A DNA stretch of 64,000 bases, taken from positions 10,030 to 74,029 of the forward strand of contig CAZKTN010000009.1 in NCBI GenBank assembly GCA_964555705.1. The letters are read 5' to 3'. Below are positions 26,296 through 35,308 of the stretch, piece after piece (the first letter of the stretch is position 1; each line of letters starts with the position of its first letter). The DNA is from ZLKRG44 sp964555705 (GTDB taxonomy: Bacteria > Planctomycetota > Phycisphaerae > Phycisphaerales > SM1A02). The notes under the pieces were generated by a model, which made no database searches, had not been told where the DNA came from, and saw only the letters and a program-made list of their open reading frames with translations. The translations under genes and the position numbers were made by a program.

Positions 26296-27120
26296 ATGCG
26301 GGCACTGACGCTTGGGGTTGCGTTCCTCGCCAGTTTCCTCGTGCTGTGGGTCGTGGGATGGGCACTCGCGTCGACGCTCATGGAGTTCGAGGGGAACATG
26401 GGTCCCGGCTACCGCGCCGACCGCATCCTCGAGGAGGCCTTCGGAAACCTGAGGGAGGCGTTCCGGTTCCGGGGCGATGAGCCGCTGAAGGCGCTTGCCG
26501 TCGCGGTCGTGCTGGCGCTTGCGCAGGTGGCATTCATCTCGCCGCTGGTGGGACCGCTGAGGCTCGCTCCCGCCGGCAGCTCCATGCTGTGGACCGTTGT
26601 CGGCGCCTCAGTGATGGTCGGCGGCCTGACCTGCGTGATGCTGTGGTCCATCCTGCAGGCGATCGAGCTCGCCACGCAGGTGCCGCGGCCCGGCGCGTAC
26701 ACCGACAATGGCCCGATCGCGCGCTGGTGGATGAGGGCATATGTCCTCTTCCCGTCGTGGTTCATCTGCGGTGCCCTCTGGACATGGGCGCTGCGGCGTT
26801 CGATCGCATCTCGCGACCCTGACACGATCTCTCGCTTCGCGCGCCGCATGCTCGCAGGCACCTGCATCGAGCTGGTGCTCGCGCTGCCGCTCTACTTGCT
26901 GGTGCGCAAACGGAGCGAGTGCCTGTGCGCAATCGCCAACTTCTGGTCAATCGTGGTCGGGCTGCTTGGTCTCGTGTGGCTCTGCGGTCCTGCGGGCATC
27001 CTGCTGCTCACCCAGGATGCGCGGCGCGCGTGGCGCATGGGGGCCTGCGCGCATTGCGGCTACCCGCTGCGCGCCGGCAGCGCACGCTGCTCGGAGTGCG
27101 GTCACGCGCGCGCAGGCTGA
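26296..27120 (+). CDS. Multi-pass membrane protein with C-terminal zinc ribbon
   Basis: 274 residues with about six hydrophobic helices (LTLGVAFLASFLVLWVVGWA; ALAVAVVLALAQVAFISPLV; LWTVVGASVMVGGLTCVMLW; AYVLFPSWFICGALWTW; LVLALPLYLL; IVVGLLGLVWLCGPAGILLL). A short cytoplasmic tail forms a zinc ribbon, CAHCGYPLRAGSARCSECGH. This architecture is common in Planctomycetota proteins of unknown role. The start codon is 37 bp from the divergent hutU start. Its last 19 bp overlap the convergent dehydrogenase gene. Confidence 0.82.
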   Translation: MRALTLGVAFLASFLVLWVVGWALASTLMEFEGNMGPGYRADRILEEAFGNLREAFRFRGDEPLKALAVAVVLALAQVAFISPLVGPLRLAPAGSSMLWTVVGASVMVGGLTCVMLWSILQAIELATQVPRPGAYTDNGPIARWWMRAYVLFPSWFICGALWTWALRRSIASRDPDTISRFARRMLAGTCIELVLALPLYLLVRKRSECLCAIANFWSIVVGLLGLVWLCGPAGILLLTQDARRAWRMGACAHCGYPLRAGSARCSECGHARAG

Positions 27121-28136
27121 GCGGCGACTGGCGCGATCATCCGGGTGTCGACGACGTTCGCGGGAGCGAGCCGGCCGTTGCGGAACCCGGCGACGTTTCC
27201 GAGCGTGATCCGTGCGATTGCAGTGCATGCCTCGCGCGTGAGGAACGCCTGGTGCGCGGTGATGAGCACGTTGGGGAAGGTCATCAGGCGCACGAACACG
27301 TCGTCCTGAATCACGGATTCGGAGAGGTCTCGGAAGAAGAGGTCGCCCTCCTCCTCGTACACGTCGAGCCCCACGGATCCGACGCGGCCTTCCTTGAGCG
27401 CGCGGATGAGCGCTCGTGTATCGATCACCGCACCGCGGCTCGTGTTGACGATCATGACGCCCGGCCTCATGAGCGAGAGCGCCTCGGCGCCAATCAGATG
27501 GTGGGTCGCAGGGTTCAGCGGGCAGTGCAGCGAGATGATGTCGCTCTCGCGGAAAAGCTCCGGCAGGCCGGTGTAGCGCACCCCCATCGCCGTGCAGCGC
27601 GGGTTCGGCTTCGGGTCATGCGCGATCACTCGGCACCCGAATCCCGCCAGGATCTGGCACGCCACGGCGCCGATCTCGCCGGTGCCGACGATGCCCGCCG
27701 TCTTGCCGTGCATGTCGAAGCCCATCAGGCCGTCGAGCGAGAAGTCCTGCTCGCGCACGCGGTTGAAGGCTCGGTGCACCTTGCGGTTGAGCGCAAGCAT
27801 GAGCGCGACGGAGTGCTCCGCGACCGCATGCGGCGAGTACGCGGGCACGCGGGTTACCGAGAGCCCAAGGCGCTCGGCCGCCACAAGGTCCACATGGTTG
27901 AAGCCCGAGCAGCGCAGCGCGAGAAGCCGCGTACCGCCCGCGACGAGCGCCTCCAGGGATGCCTCGGATGCGTCGTCGCCCACGAAGATCGACACTGCGC
28001 TGCATCCCTGCGCGAGCGTTGCGGTGATCGGCGACAGTGCGGCCTCGATCGGCAGCAGCTCGATGCCGTGCTCCGCGGCGGCGGCCTCGAGGAATGGGCG
28101 CTCGTAGTTCCGGTGCGAGTAGACGGCGACCTTCAT
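27102..28136 (-). CDS. D-isomer-specific 2-hydroxyacid dehydrogenase (D-lactate dehydrogenase-like)
   Basis: 344 residues, of LdhA type. Substrate-domain motifs: LLALRCSGFNHVDLVAAERLG, then VTRVPAYSPHAVAEHSVALM. The NAD domain shows KTAGIVGTGEIGAVACQIL, DIISLHCPLNPATHHLI, IVNTSRGAVIDTRALIRAL, GLDVYEEEGDLFF and the catalytic His in TAHQAFLTREA. It reduces a 2-keto acid such as pyruvate to the D-2-hydroxy acid with NADH; the specificity is inferred from likeness to LdhA. ATG at 28134-28136, 4 bp after the hutH stop, so it is in the hutH transcript. Confidence 0.92.
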   Translation of the reverse strand: MKVAVYSHRNYERPFLEAAAAEHGIELLPIEAALSPITATLAQGCSAVSIFVGDDASEASLEALVAGGTRLLALRCSGFNHVDLVAAERLGLSVTRVPAYSPHAVAEHSVALMLALNRKVHRAFNRVREQDFSLDGLMGFDMHGKTAGIVGTGEIGAVACQILAGFGCRVIAHDPKPNPRCTAMGVRYTGLPELFRESDIISLHCPLNPATHHLIGAEALSLMRPGVMIVNTSRGAVIDTRALIRALKEGRVGSVGLDVYEEEGDLFFRDLSESVIQDDVFVRLMTFPNVLITAHQAFLTREACTAIARITLGNVAGFRNGRLAPANVVDTRMIAPVAAQPARA

Positions 28137-28140
28137 GGCA

Positions 28141-29676
28141 TCAGTGCCCAAGCGTGCCTGATGCGATGAGGCATGCGATGGCGGCAATGTCGGGCGACGG
28201 CGGACGGTCACCGGCCAGCGGGGCCGCCACCGCACGCACCGCTGCATGCGCGCGCTCGACGCCTTCTCCGCTGCGCAGCGGCCGCTGGCGCTCAAGGCCC
28301 TGCGCCATCACGAGCAGCTCCGATGCGACCACAGACCTTGCCAGCGACACCGACTGCAGCGCATGAAGCGCGCTCGTCGCGCCCATGGAGTTGTAGTCCT
28401 CGATCCCCGCGCACGTGGGGATGTTGCCGACGCTCGAGGGGTAGGCGAGCGTGCGAAGCTCGTTGCAGCATGCGGCGGCCGAGTACTGCACGATCATGAG
28501 CCCGCTCTCGACGCCGCCGTCGGCCGCAAGGTGAGGGGGAAGGTTGCTGTGGCGGTCGTGGCCCGACAGCGCCCAGTAGATGCGCCGCTCCGCAACTCCC
28601 GCGATGTGGCAGAGCGCGATCTTCAGGGCATCGAGCGCGATCGCCAGCGGCATGCCATGGAAGTTCGCGCCGCTGACGACGTCCGCCCGATCGCCCTCCG
28701 CAAACACCAGCGGGTTGTCGGTGACGGCTGAGAGCTCCCGCTCGATGGTGCCGCGCACCCACTGAAGGGTGTCGAGCGCTGCGCCCATGACCTGCGGCGC
28801 CGCGCGCAGCGCGTAGGGATCCTGCACGCGGGGATCGCCCTCGCGGTGGGACGGGCCGATCGTGCTGCCCTTCAGGAGCTCGCGCATGCGTGCGGCGACG
28901 GCGGCCTGGCCCGGCTGCATGCGCACCTCATGGATGCGCGCATCCAGCGGCCCGTCGCTCGCGCGGCAGGCATCGATGGCCATCGCGGCGGCGGCGATGG
29001 CGGCATCGGCGAGTCGCGTGGAGTCGGCGACGCACAGCGCGCCTGCCCCGCACATCAGGTGGGTGCCGTTGATGAGCGCGAGCCCCTCCTTGGCCTGCAG
29101 GACAAGCGAAGCGATGCCGGCCTTGGAATGGGCGGCCGATGCGCGCACTCGCGCGCCCGCATGCGTCACGTCACCTTCGCCGAGCAGTGCCAGCGCCACA
29201 TGCGCCAGCGGCGCGAGGTCCCCCGATGCGCCCACGCTCCCGCGCGAGGGGACAACGGGCGTGATATCCGCGTTGAGGTGGGCGACGATCGACTCGACGA
29301 CCGCCGCGCGCACGCCGGAATGGTTCCGCGACAGGCTCGCCGCGAGTGCGCACATCATCGCGCGCACGACGTCGCGGGGCAGCGGCTCGCCGACGCCCGC
29401 CGCATGCGACAGGATGAGGTTGCGCTGCATGAGCGCGAGACGGTCGCCATCGATGCGCACGTTCGCGAAGCTCCCGAATCCCGTGTTGACGCCGTAGATC
29501 GGTGCACCGTGTGCTGCGCACGACAGCATCGCCGCACGTCCTGCCTCAAGAGCCCTTGCGGCCCCGGCATCGAGCGCCACCCGCGCTGCCCCACGCGCAA
29601 CAGCCTCAAGGTCCTCGATGCGGAGCGCATCACCAGAGAGCGTCACTGTGCGCATGCTCGAATCGCCAGCCGTCAT
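28141..29676 (-). CDS. hutH: Histidine ammonia-lyase
   Basis: 511 residues, the family length. The Ala-Ser-Gly triad that cyclises to the MIO prosthetic group is at 150-152 in SVGASGDLAPLAH. Other motifs: YGVNTGFGSFA, QRNLILSHAAGVGEPLP, KEGLALINGTHLM, DPYALRAAPQVMGAALD, ELSAVTDNPLVF and GTIERE. It deaminates histidine to urocanate, the substrate of the nearby HutU. I took ATG 29674-29676; an alternative ATG at 29653-29655 would lose seven residues. A much longer upstream frame was rejected as a shadow of the divergent membrane gene. The D-2-hydroxyacid dehydrogenase gene follows 4 bp downstream. Confidence 0.96.
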   Translation of the reverse strand: MTAGDSSMRTVTLSGDALRIEDLEAVARGAARVALDAGAARALEAGRAAMLSCAAHGAPIYGVNTGFGSFANVRIDGDRLALMQRNLILSHAAGVGEPLPRDVVRAMMCALAASLSRNHSGVRAAVVESIVAHLNADITPVVPSRGSVGASGDLAPLAHVALALLGEGDVTHAGARVRASAAHSKAGIASLVLQAKEGLALINGTHLMCGAGALCVADSTRLADAAIAAAAMAIDACRASDGPLDARIHEVRMQPGQAAVAARMRELLKGSTIGPSHREGDPRVQDPYALRAAPQVMGAALDTLQWVRGTIERELSAVTDNPLVFAEGDRADVVSGANFHGMPLAIALDALKIALCHIAGVAERRIYWALSGHDRHSNLPPHLAADGGVESGLMIVQYSAAACCNELRTLAYPSSVGNIPTCAGIEDYNSMGATSALHALQSVSLARSVVASELLVMAQGLERQRPLRSGEGVERAHAAVRAVAAPLAGDRPPSPDIAAIACLIASGTLGH

Positions 29677-29761
29677 GCCCCGAGCGTACGCGCCGAACCG
29701 GCGTTGCCGAGGCTGTTGCGCATGCGCGGGGCGCAGCGTCACAGCCTGATCGCGAATCGCC

Positions 29762-29790
29762 TTGCGGCCGCTGCGTCCCCCGGATACACC
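29762..29790 (+). promoter_or_regulatory. Promoter of the 29798 membrane gene, predicted leaderless
   Basis: TTGCGG (29762-29767), 17-bp spacer, TACACC (29785-29790), seven bases, then ATG at 29798. No Shine-Dalgarno precedes the start. Confidence 0.45.
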
Positions 29791-29797
29791 ACAACCC

Positions 29798-30628
29798 ATG
29801 AGCGGCACTGCATTCCGATTCACGGTGCTCGGTGCGGCCCTTGTGGGGGCCGTCCTGGGGGGGCTGTGGCTGGCGCTGCTCGACTCCGATCCGCGCGGTG
29901 TCCCGCCTGCGGCCCTTGTCGCCGCGGCGAGCCGGACGCAGACCCTCGTCTCGATGGCTGTCCTTCTCGTCGGCGCGACGGCCCTTGGCTGCCTCGTTGG
30001 CCGGCTCGTGAACGCCGTCGTCGGGCTCTTTGTGCTCGGCGCTGCGATTGGCGTGTACGCCATGCGCACCGGTCCGCTGTCCGGACTCGTGTTCGACGCC
30101 GTGCCGATGTCCGCGATCGGCATCGAGACATGCATCTGGGCGGTGGTCATGTCCGCGTGCGCGATGGTGGTGTTCCTGATGAGCGGGCCGCTGCCCGACG
30201 TGCCGCGCGAGGGACGCGTCAGCATGTGGCGCGAGCTGGCGCACGGCGATGCGCTGCGTGCGCTTGCGCCTGCGGTGCTCGCGGTGCCTGTGATCTGGGT
30301 CGTGGCCCGTTCGGGAACGAAGGGTCAGGCGATCGGCGCCGCGGTGCTTGCGGGCATGGTGTGCGGTGCGGGATCGCGCATGGCGGCCCCGCGGGTCCAG
30401 CCGATCCTGATCTTCGGCGCTCCGCTCCTCGCACTGGGAATCGCGCAGGTCGCGTCTGGCGCGCGCCTTGGCGCCGCACCCGATGCGCTGCTGGCCGCGG
30501 GCGCGCTCTCGCCGCTGCTGCACGTGCTGCCCGTCGATGCGGCGGGCGGGATCGTGGTCGGGGTGGCGATGGGCCTCGGGTGGGCGCGCGGCACGGCGAA
30601 GCCTTCGGGCGCTACCTTGCCTGCGTGA
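29798..30628 (+). CDS. Multi-pass membrane protein, unknown function
   Basis: 276 residues, almost wholly hydrophobic, with seven or eight likely transmembrane helices (for example FTVLGAALVGAVLGGLWLAL, SMAVLLVGATALGCLVG, VVGLFVLGAAIGVYAM, TCIWAVVMSACAMVVFLMSG, LAPAVLAVPVIWVVA, ILIFGAPLLALGIAQ). No family motif recognised. The stop overlaps the GTG start of the PfkB kinase, so the two are coupled. Confidence 0.78.
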   Translation: MSGTAFRFTVLGAALVGAVLGGLWLALLDSDPRGVPPAALVAAASRTQTLVSMAVLLVGATALGCLVGRLVNAVVGLFVLGAAIGVYAMRTGPLSGLVFDAVPMSAIGIETCIWAVVMSACAMVVFLMSGPLPDVPREGRVSMWRELAHGDALRALAPAVLAVPVIWVVARSGTKGQAIGAAVLAGMVCGAGSRMAAPRVQPILIFGAPLLALGIAQVASGARLGAAPDALLAAGALSPLLHVLPVDAAGGIVVGVAMGLGWARGTAKPSGATLPA

Positions 30629-31539
30629 AACTCGTCGTCACAGGCACAATCGGGATTGACACGGTCTACACGCCCCGCGACCGCCGCGAGGGTGTCCCTG
30701 GCGGCAGCGCCGCCTACTTCGCGGCGGCAGCGAGCTTCTTCGCGCCTGTGCGGGTGGTCGCCGCAGTGGGGGCGGACTGGCCAGACGAGCACCGTCGCGT
30801 GCTCGAGGCGTTCCAGGGCGTCTGCCTGCGCGGGCTCGAGCAGCGCGCAGGTTCGCGCACCTTCGCGTGGGGCGGCCGCTACGAGGAGGACGTGAACGTC
30901 AGGCACACGCTCTTCACCGAGGTCGGCGTGCTGCAGGAGGCGCCGCCACGTGCCCCATCCGACTACGCCGACAGCGCGCTCGTCTTCCTCGGCAACACGC
31001 ACCCGAGCGTGCAGGCCAGCTTCATCGAGCAGTTCCCTGCGCGCACGCTTGTGGTCGCCGACACCATGGACCTCTGGATCACGACCGCGCACGCGGAGCT
31101 TCGCGAGCTTGTCCGCCGCGTCGACGGCATCATCATCAACGACTCCGAGGCGTGCCAGCTCACCGGGTTCCGCAATGCCGTGAGCGCGGGCAAGCGCATC
31201 CTCGAGATGGGGCCGACCTTTGCGGTCGTCAAGAAGGGCGAGCACGGATGCGTGCTCGTGCACCGCGACGGAATCGCCGCGCTCCCTGCGTTCCCGCTCG
31301 ATGAGAACCATGTGGTCGACCCCACTGGCGCCGGCGACTCGTTCGCGGGCGCGATGATGGGCCACCTCTCGCGCGCGGGAAAGGTCGACTTCCACGCCGT
31401 GCAGGCTGCGCTGGCGTCGGGCACCGTTGTGGCCAGCTTCACGATCGAGTCCTTCGGCCTCGAGAGGCTCCGCGCGCTGAGGGGCGAGGAGATCGGCGAG
31501 CGGATGGAGCGATTCCGCCATGCGGCACGCATCGGCTGA
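30625..31539 (+). CDS. PfkB-family carbohydrate kinase
   Basis: 304 residues from GTG 30625 (GTGA overlap with the membrane gene). Ribokinase-fold markers: LVVTGTIGIDTVY at the start, the first signature GVPGGSAAYFAAAASFF, IINDSEACQLTG, VVKKGEHGCVLVH, and the second signature DPTGAGDSFAGAMMGHLS with the catalytic Asp. It phosphorylates a sugar or nucleoside with ATP; the substrate is not evident. Followed by the S9 peptidase gene. Confidence 0.92.
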   Translation: MKLVVTGTIGIDTVYTPRDRREGVPGGSAAYFAAAASFFAPVRVVAAVGADWPDEHRRVLEAFQGVCLRGLEQRAGSRTFAWGGRYEEDVNVRHTLFTEVGVLQEAPPRAPSDYADSALVFLGNTHPSVQASFIEQFPARTLVVADTMDLWITTAHAELRELVRRVDGIIINDSEACQLTGFRNAVSAGKRILEMGPTFAVVKKGEHGCVLVHRDGIAALPAFPLDENHVVDPTGAGDSFAGAMMGHLSRAGKVDFHAVQAALASGTVVASFTIESFGLERLRALRGEEIGERMERFRHAARIG

Positions 31540-31603
31540 CGTGCGCGTCCGAGCCAGTCGCGTTGTCCGGCACCCGTCGGCGGGCGCGGGCCTTCGGCGC
31601 ACC

Positions 31604-33760
31604 ATGGCGGTTGTCTCGCGATGGCCACTCGCCTGCGCAGTTGCGGCGCTCCTTGCGTGCATCTCCCCGCAGCGGGCCACGGCGGACTGGACTCCATACG
31701 AGCAGCTTCCTGGCGCAGCTCGTGCGGCGCAGGTGCAGTCGCAGTGGCGCGATGGCGGTGCGCGCAGTGTCGCGCGCGATGTCCGCTGGGATGTGGCGGG
31801 GGGGCAGCTCTGGTTCCGCCAAGGCAACGTATGGAAGGTGATGCGCATCGCGTCGGGTGAGGTCACGGATGCTCCCGAGGGGGCCGAGCCTCCGCCTCCG
31901 CCGCCGCCGAAGCCATCGGATCCTCCAGCGCCGAGCCGTGGCCGGCAGCGGCCCGTCGAGCCGTCGCCTGATGGGCTTTGGGTGGCCGCATCCGTCAACG
32001 GCAATGTGCGCATCTCGCCCGTCGGTGCGGGACAGGAGGAGGGCAACGACGCCGTCGCGATCCAGGTGACCGCTGAGGGAGGCAACGGCCTCCGCTTCGG
32101 CACCGCGAGCTGGGTGTACGGCGAGGAGCTTGACCAGACCACCGGCATGTGGTGGAGCCCGGACTCGAAGCGGCTCGCGTACTACCGATTCGACGACTCG
32201 CAGGTGCCGCCGTTCACGATGCTCGGCGGACTCACCGAGCTCTTCACGACGACCGACGTGGAGCGCTACCCCAAGCCGGGCGACCGCAACCCCGATGCCG
32301 GCCTCGAGATCGTTGAGATCGCGGCGCCCGCAAAGCGCATCACGGTGGATGTTGGCCCGCGTGACCAGTGGGAGTATGTCTACGGGCCCCAGTGGGCCCC
32401 CGACGGATCGGAGTTCCTCTTCTTCAGGACTAACCGGCGGCAGAACGTGCTCGACCTGTGCGCTGCAAACCCCGCGACGGGCGCCGTGCGCGTGGTGATC
32501 CGCGAGGAGCAGCCGAACTGGCAGCAGAACCGCCCCGAGATGCGGTGGCTCGCCGATGGCCGCCGCTTCATCTGGTCCACCGAGAAGTCAGGGCTGAAGC
32601 AATACGAGCTGCATTCGATCGATGCTGGTGCTGCGCCGGTGACGCTCACGCGCGGCGAGCGTCCAGCCGACTCGATCGTGGCGCTTGACGAGAGCGCGGG
32701 GAGGCTGTGGTACTCCGCATGCACCGGCGAGCATGCGATCGAGCCGCAGCTGATGTCGGTGGCGCTCGATGGCACAGGCCAGGTGCGCCATACGCAGGGC
32801 GATGCGCATCACGCGCGGTTCTCGGTGGCGCCGGGAAGCGCGCACTTCGTGGCCTCCGACGAGACGCTGGTGCGTCCGCCCGTGATGCGGCTCTACCGCG
32901 CCGACGGCACTGTCATCGCTGACCTGCCCGGCGGCGCTGCCGACCGCGCCACGGCGGACGCCTCTCCGGCGTCGATGGACCCATGGGCAGCGCGTGGCCT
33001 CGTGCCTCCCGAGCCGGTCGTGCTCACGGCTGCCGATGGCGTCACTCCGATGTACGGAATCCTCTGGTTCCCCTCCGACTTCGACCCCTCGCGCACGTAC
33101 CCGCTGGTGGTCGAGACCTACGGAGGGCCGGGCGTTCGTGTGGTGCGCTGGTCCTTCGCGCGGCCTCAGCCTGACTGCGAGCTCGGGTTCATCGTGCTCA
33201 GCGTCGACAATCGCGGCACACCCGGGCGAGGCAAGGCATTCGAGGATGCGACGTACCTCGCGCTCGGGGGCCCCGATGTCGATGACCAGGCGGCGGCGGC
33301 ACGGCAGGTGGCGCAGCGGCCGTATGTGGATGCGTCGCGCGTCGGCGTCTCGGGCTCGAGCTACGGCGGCTACATGAGCATCATGGCGCTGCTGCGGCAT
33401 CCCGATGTCTTCTCGAGCGCTGTCGCCTTCAGCGGGCCGACGGACTGGCGCCAGTACGACACGATCTACACCGAGCGCTACATGCGCACGCCGAAGGAGA
33501 ACGCGGCGGGCTACGCAGCAGGCAGCGCCGTCGAGCTCGCGAAGGACCTGCGCGGATCGCTGCTCATCATCCACGGGATGCAGGACGACAACGTCCATCC
33601 CAACAACATGTGGGCGCTCGCGGACCGGCTGCAGTCGATGAACAGGCCCTTCGGCATGCTGCTCTTCCCCAAGGCCGGCCACGGCGGCTTCGGCGATGCA
33701 GGCGACAGCGCGAAGTGGTCGCACTTCGTGCGCACGCTCAGGCCGGAGCCTGCGCGGTGA
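31604..33760 (+). CDS. Exported S9 family (dipeptidyl-peptidase IV-like) serine peptidase
   Basis: 718 residues from ATG 31604, which gives a clean signal peptide (RWPLACAVAALLACISPQRATA). An in-frame ATG at 31520 would add 28 residues and overlap the kinase gene. The N-terminal DPP-IV beta-propeller (RDVRWDVAGGQLWFRQG, YWSPDSKRLAYYRFDDSQV-like, LFFRTNRRQNVLDL) is interrupted early by a proline-rich insert with seven consecutive Pro codons. The C-terminal alpha/beta hydrolase has the nucleophile Ser586 in VSGSSYGGYMS, Asp661/662 in MQDDNVHPNNM and His693 in KAGHGGFG. It would trim Xaa-Pro dipeptides or peptides outside the cytoplasm. Its stop overlaps the murQ start. Confidence 0.94.
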   Translation: MAVVSRWPLACAVAALLACISPQRATADWTPYEQLPGAARAAQVQSQWRDGGARSVARDVRWDVAGGQLWFRQGNVWKVMRIASGEVTDAPEGAEPPPPPPPKPSDPPAPSRGRQRPVEPSPDGLWVAASVNGNVRISPVGAGQEEGNDAVAIQVTAEGGNGLRFGTASWVYGEELDQTTGMWWSPDSKRLAYYRFDDSQVPPFTMLGGLTELFTTTDVERYPKPGDRNPDAGLEIVEIAAPAKRITVDVGPRDQWEYVYGPQWAPDGSEFLFFRTNRRQNVLDLCAANPATGAVRVVIREEQPNWQQNRPEMRWLADGRRFIWSTEKSGLKQYELHSIDAGAAPVTLTRGERPADSIVALDESAGRLWYSACTGEHAIEPQLMSVALDGTGQVRHTQGDAHHARFSVAPGSAHFVASDETLVRPPVMRLYRADGTVIADLPGGAADRATADASPASMDPWAARGLVPPEPVVLTAADGVTPMYGILWFPSDFDPSRTYPLVVETYGGPGVRVVRWSFARPQPDCELGFIVLSVDNRGTPGRGKAFEDATYLALGGPDVDDQAAAARQVAQRPYVDASRVGVSGSSYGGYMSIMALLRHPDVFSSAVAFSGPTDWRQYDTIYTERYMRTPKENAAGYAAGSAVELAKDLRGSLLIIHGMQDDNVHPNNMWALADRLQSMNRPFGMLLFPKAGHGGFGDAGDSAKWSHFVRTLRPEPAR

Positions 33761-34674
33761 GCGCGCTCGGATCGCTTCCGCCAGACCGGTCGCACGTCGG
33801 CACCGAGCGGCGCCATCCGCACAGCACGGACTTCGATTCGCTTGGCGTGCGCGCCGCGGTCGATGCGATGGTCGATGACCACGCACAGGCGATGCGCGCA
33901 GTTGCGGGCGCATCGGAGTCGCTCGCCGCCTTCATCGAGGGACTCGTGCCCCGCATGAGGGACGGCGGACGGCTCATCTACGTGGGTGCGGGCACGAGCG
34001 GGCGCCTCGGCGTGCTCGACGCAAGCGAGTGCCCGCCGACATTCCGCAGCGACCCTGCACAGGTGGTCGGGATCATCGCCGGCGGCGATGCTGCGCTGCG
34101 CCGCTCGAGCGAGGGCCGCGAGGACGAGCCCGAGGGCGCGCGCGAGGAGCTCGAACGCCTGGCTGTCGGCACGCGCGACACGCTGCTGGGCATCGCCGCG
34201 GGCGGCACCACGCCCTACGTGCTCGGCGCGATCCGCATAGCCCACGGCCGCGGCGCCGCAACTGGCCTGCTGACGTGCGCGCCCCGCGACGTCCCTGAAG
34301 GCTGCGATTCGCTGATCGTCGTCGACACCGGGCCGGAGATCGTGACCGGGAGCACGCGGCTCAAGGCAGGCTCCGCCACAAAGCTCGCGCTCAACATCAT
34401 CACCACCGTCGCGTTTACGCGGCTTGGCAAGGTGCACGGCAACCTGATGGTGGACCTCGCGGCCACCAACGACAAGCTGGTCGACCGGGCGGTGCGCGTC
34501 ATGCGCGAGATCGCGCCGGAGCTCTCGCGCGAGCAGGCGTTCGCGCTGCTGCGCGATGCGGGCGGGCACGTGAAGGTGGCGCTCGTGATGCATGCGCGCG
34601 GGGCCAGCGCCGCTGACGCGCGCAAGACGATCGACGCTTGCGGCGGAAGCCTGCGCGCCGCGATGGCTCGCTGA
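33757..34674 (+). CDS. murQ: N-acetylmuramic acid 6-phosphate etherase
   Basis: 305 residues from GTG 33757 (GTGA overlap with the peptidase stop). SIS-domain features: RLIYVGAGTSGRLGVLDASECPPTF, GIIAGGDAALRRSSEG with the catalytic Glu region EDEPEGAREEL, VLGAIRIAHGRGA, PEIVTGSTRLKAGSATKLALNI, and the C-terminal UBA-like region HVKVALVMHARGASAADARK. It cleaves the lactyl ether of MurNAc-6-phosphate in cell-wall recycling. No anmK or PTS partner is adjacent. Confidence 0.96.
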   Translation: MSALGSLPPDRSHVGTERRHPHSTDFDSLGVRAAVDAMVDDHAQAMRAVAGASESLAAFIEGLVPRMRDGGRLIYVGAGTSGRLGVLDASECPPTFRSDPAQVVGIIAGGDAALRRSSEGREDEPEGAREELERLAVGTRDTLLGIAAGGTTPYVLGAIRIAHGRGAATGLLTCAPRDVPEGCDSLIVVDTGPEIVTGSTRLKAGSATKLALNIITTVAFTRLGKVHGNLMVDLAATNDKLVDRAVRVMREIAPELSREQAFALLRDAGGHVKVALVMHARGASAADARKTIDACGGSLRAAMAR

Positions 34675-34761
34675 GCCCGCGCATGTGCGGCGCCGCTGCA
34701 GGTGCGCACCTGCACGAGCGGCGCGCATGCGATGCGACACGTGCGCGTGCCCCAAAACGCA

Positions 34762-34790
34762 GCGCGGCCCCGCACAAGGCGGGGCCGCGC
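34762..34790. terminator. Strong terminator hairpin between murQ and the HU gene
   Basis: GCGCGGCCCCGC (34762-34773) pairs perfectly with 34779-34790 around a 5-nt loop. On the minus strand the stem is followed by TGCGTTTT, so it mainly serves the HU gene; it may also stop murQ transcription from the other side. Confidence 0.75.
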
Positions 34791-34817
34791 GAACGATTCA
34801 AGTCGGGGTCGACTCGC

Positions 34818-35177
34818 TCAGAGCATGTTGTTGAGCGTCTTCAGGGCGCGCACGCGCACCTTGCGGGACGCGGGCTTCGCCTTGATGGTGATGGTCTCAC
34901 CGGTGAAGGGGTTCTTGCCCTGACGCTCCTTGCTTGCGGGCTTGATGACGGTCTTCATCTTCATGAGGCCCATGAAGTTGAACTCGCCACAGCCGCGCTT
35001 GCTGAGGTCGGCCGCGATCATCTGCGTGAGGACGTCGAAGACCTCCTTGACCTGCGAGCGCTTGAGGCCGGTGGCCTCCGTGATCTCCGTGATCACAGCG
35101 CCGCGGCTGCGGCGCGTCGACGCTGCCGTCGCCTTGTAGGCCTTCTTCGTCGTCTTCTTCTTGGTGGCTGTTGGCAT
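34818..35177 (-). CDS. hup: HU-family DNA-binding protein with basic N-terminal tail
   Basis: 119 residues, longer than the 90 of classical HU. A Lys/Ala/Thr-rich N-terminal tail (about 25 residues, PTATKKKTTKKAYKATAA) precedes the HU fold (VITEITEATGLKRSQVKEVFDVL, MIAADLSKRGCGEF), and the DNA-binding arm carries GKNPFTGETITIKAKPASRKVRVR. It bends and compacts DNA. A Shine-Dalgarno-like AAAGGACAGGA precedes the ATG at 35175-35177. The upstream stretch to 35471 holds a promoter and no gene that I can support. Confidence 0.93.
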   Translation of the reverse strand: MPTATKKKTTKKAYKATAASTRRSRGAVITEITEATGLKRSQVKEVFDVLTQMIAADLSKRGCGEFNFMGLMKMKTVIKPASKERQGKNPFTGETITIKAKPASRKVRVRALKTLNNML

Positions 35178-35279
35178 CCGTTCCTGTCCTTTCGTTGAAT
35201 TGTCGGCTCATGTGCAGTGGCACCGAGCCCTCTCGAGAAAACCGGTCTCGCTCCCGCCCGCAAACACTGCGGTGCGCAA

Positions 35280-35308
35280 AATCTACGGGTTTTCAAGGCA
35301 CTTCTCAA
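35280..35308 (-). promoter_or_regulatory. Putative promoter of the HU gene
   Basis: Minus strand TTGAGA (35303-35308), 17-bp spacer, TAGATT (35280-35285), in the AT-richest part of this intergenic region. It implies a leader of about 95 nt. Confidence 0.45.

Noticed and set aside
24600..29676. A complete hut operon
   Set aside because: Only hutU and hutH are present; hutI, hutG/hutF are absent and other genes intervene on both strands.
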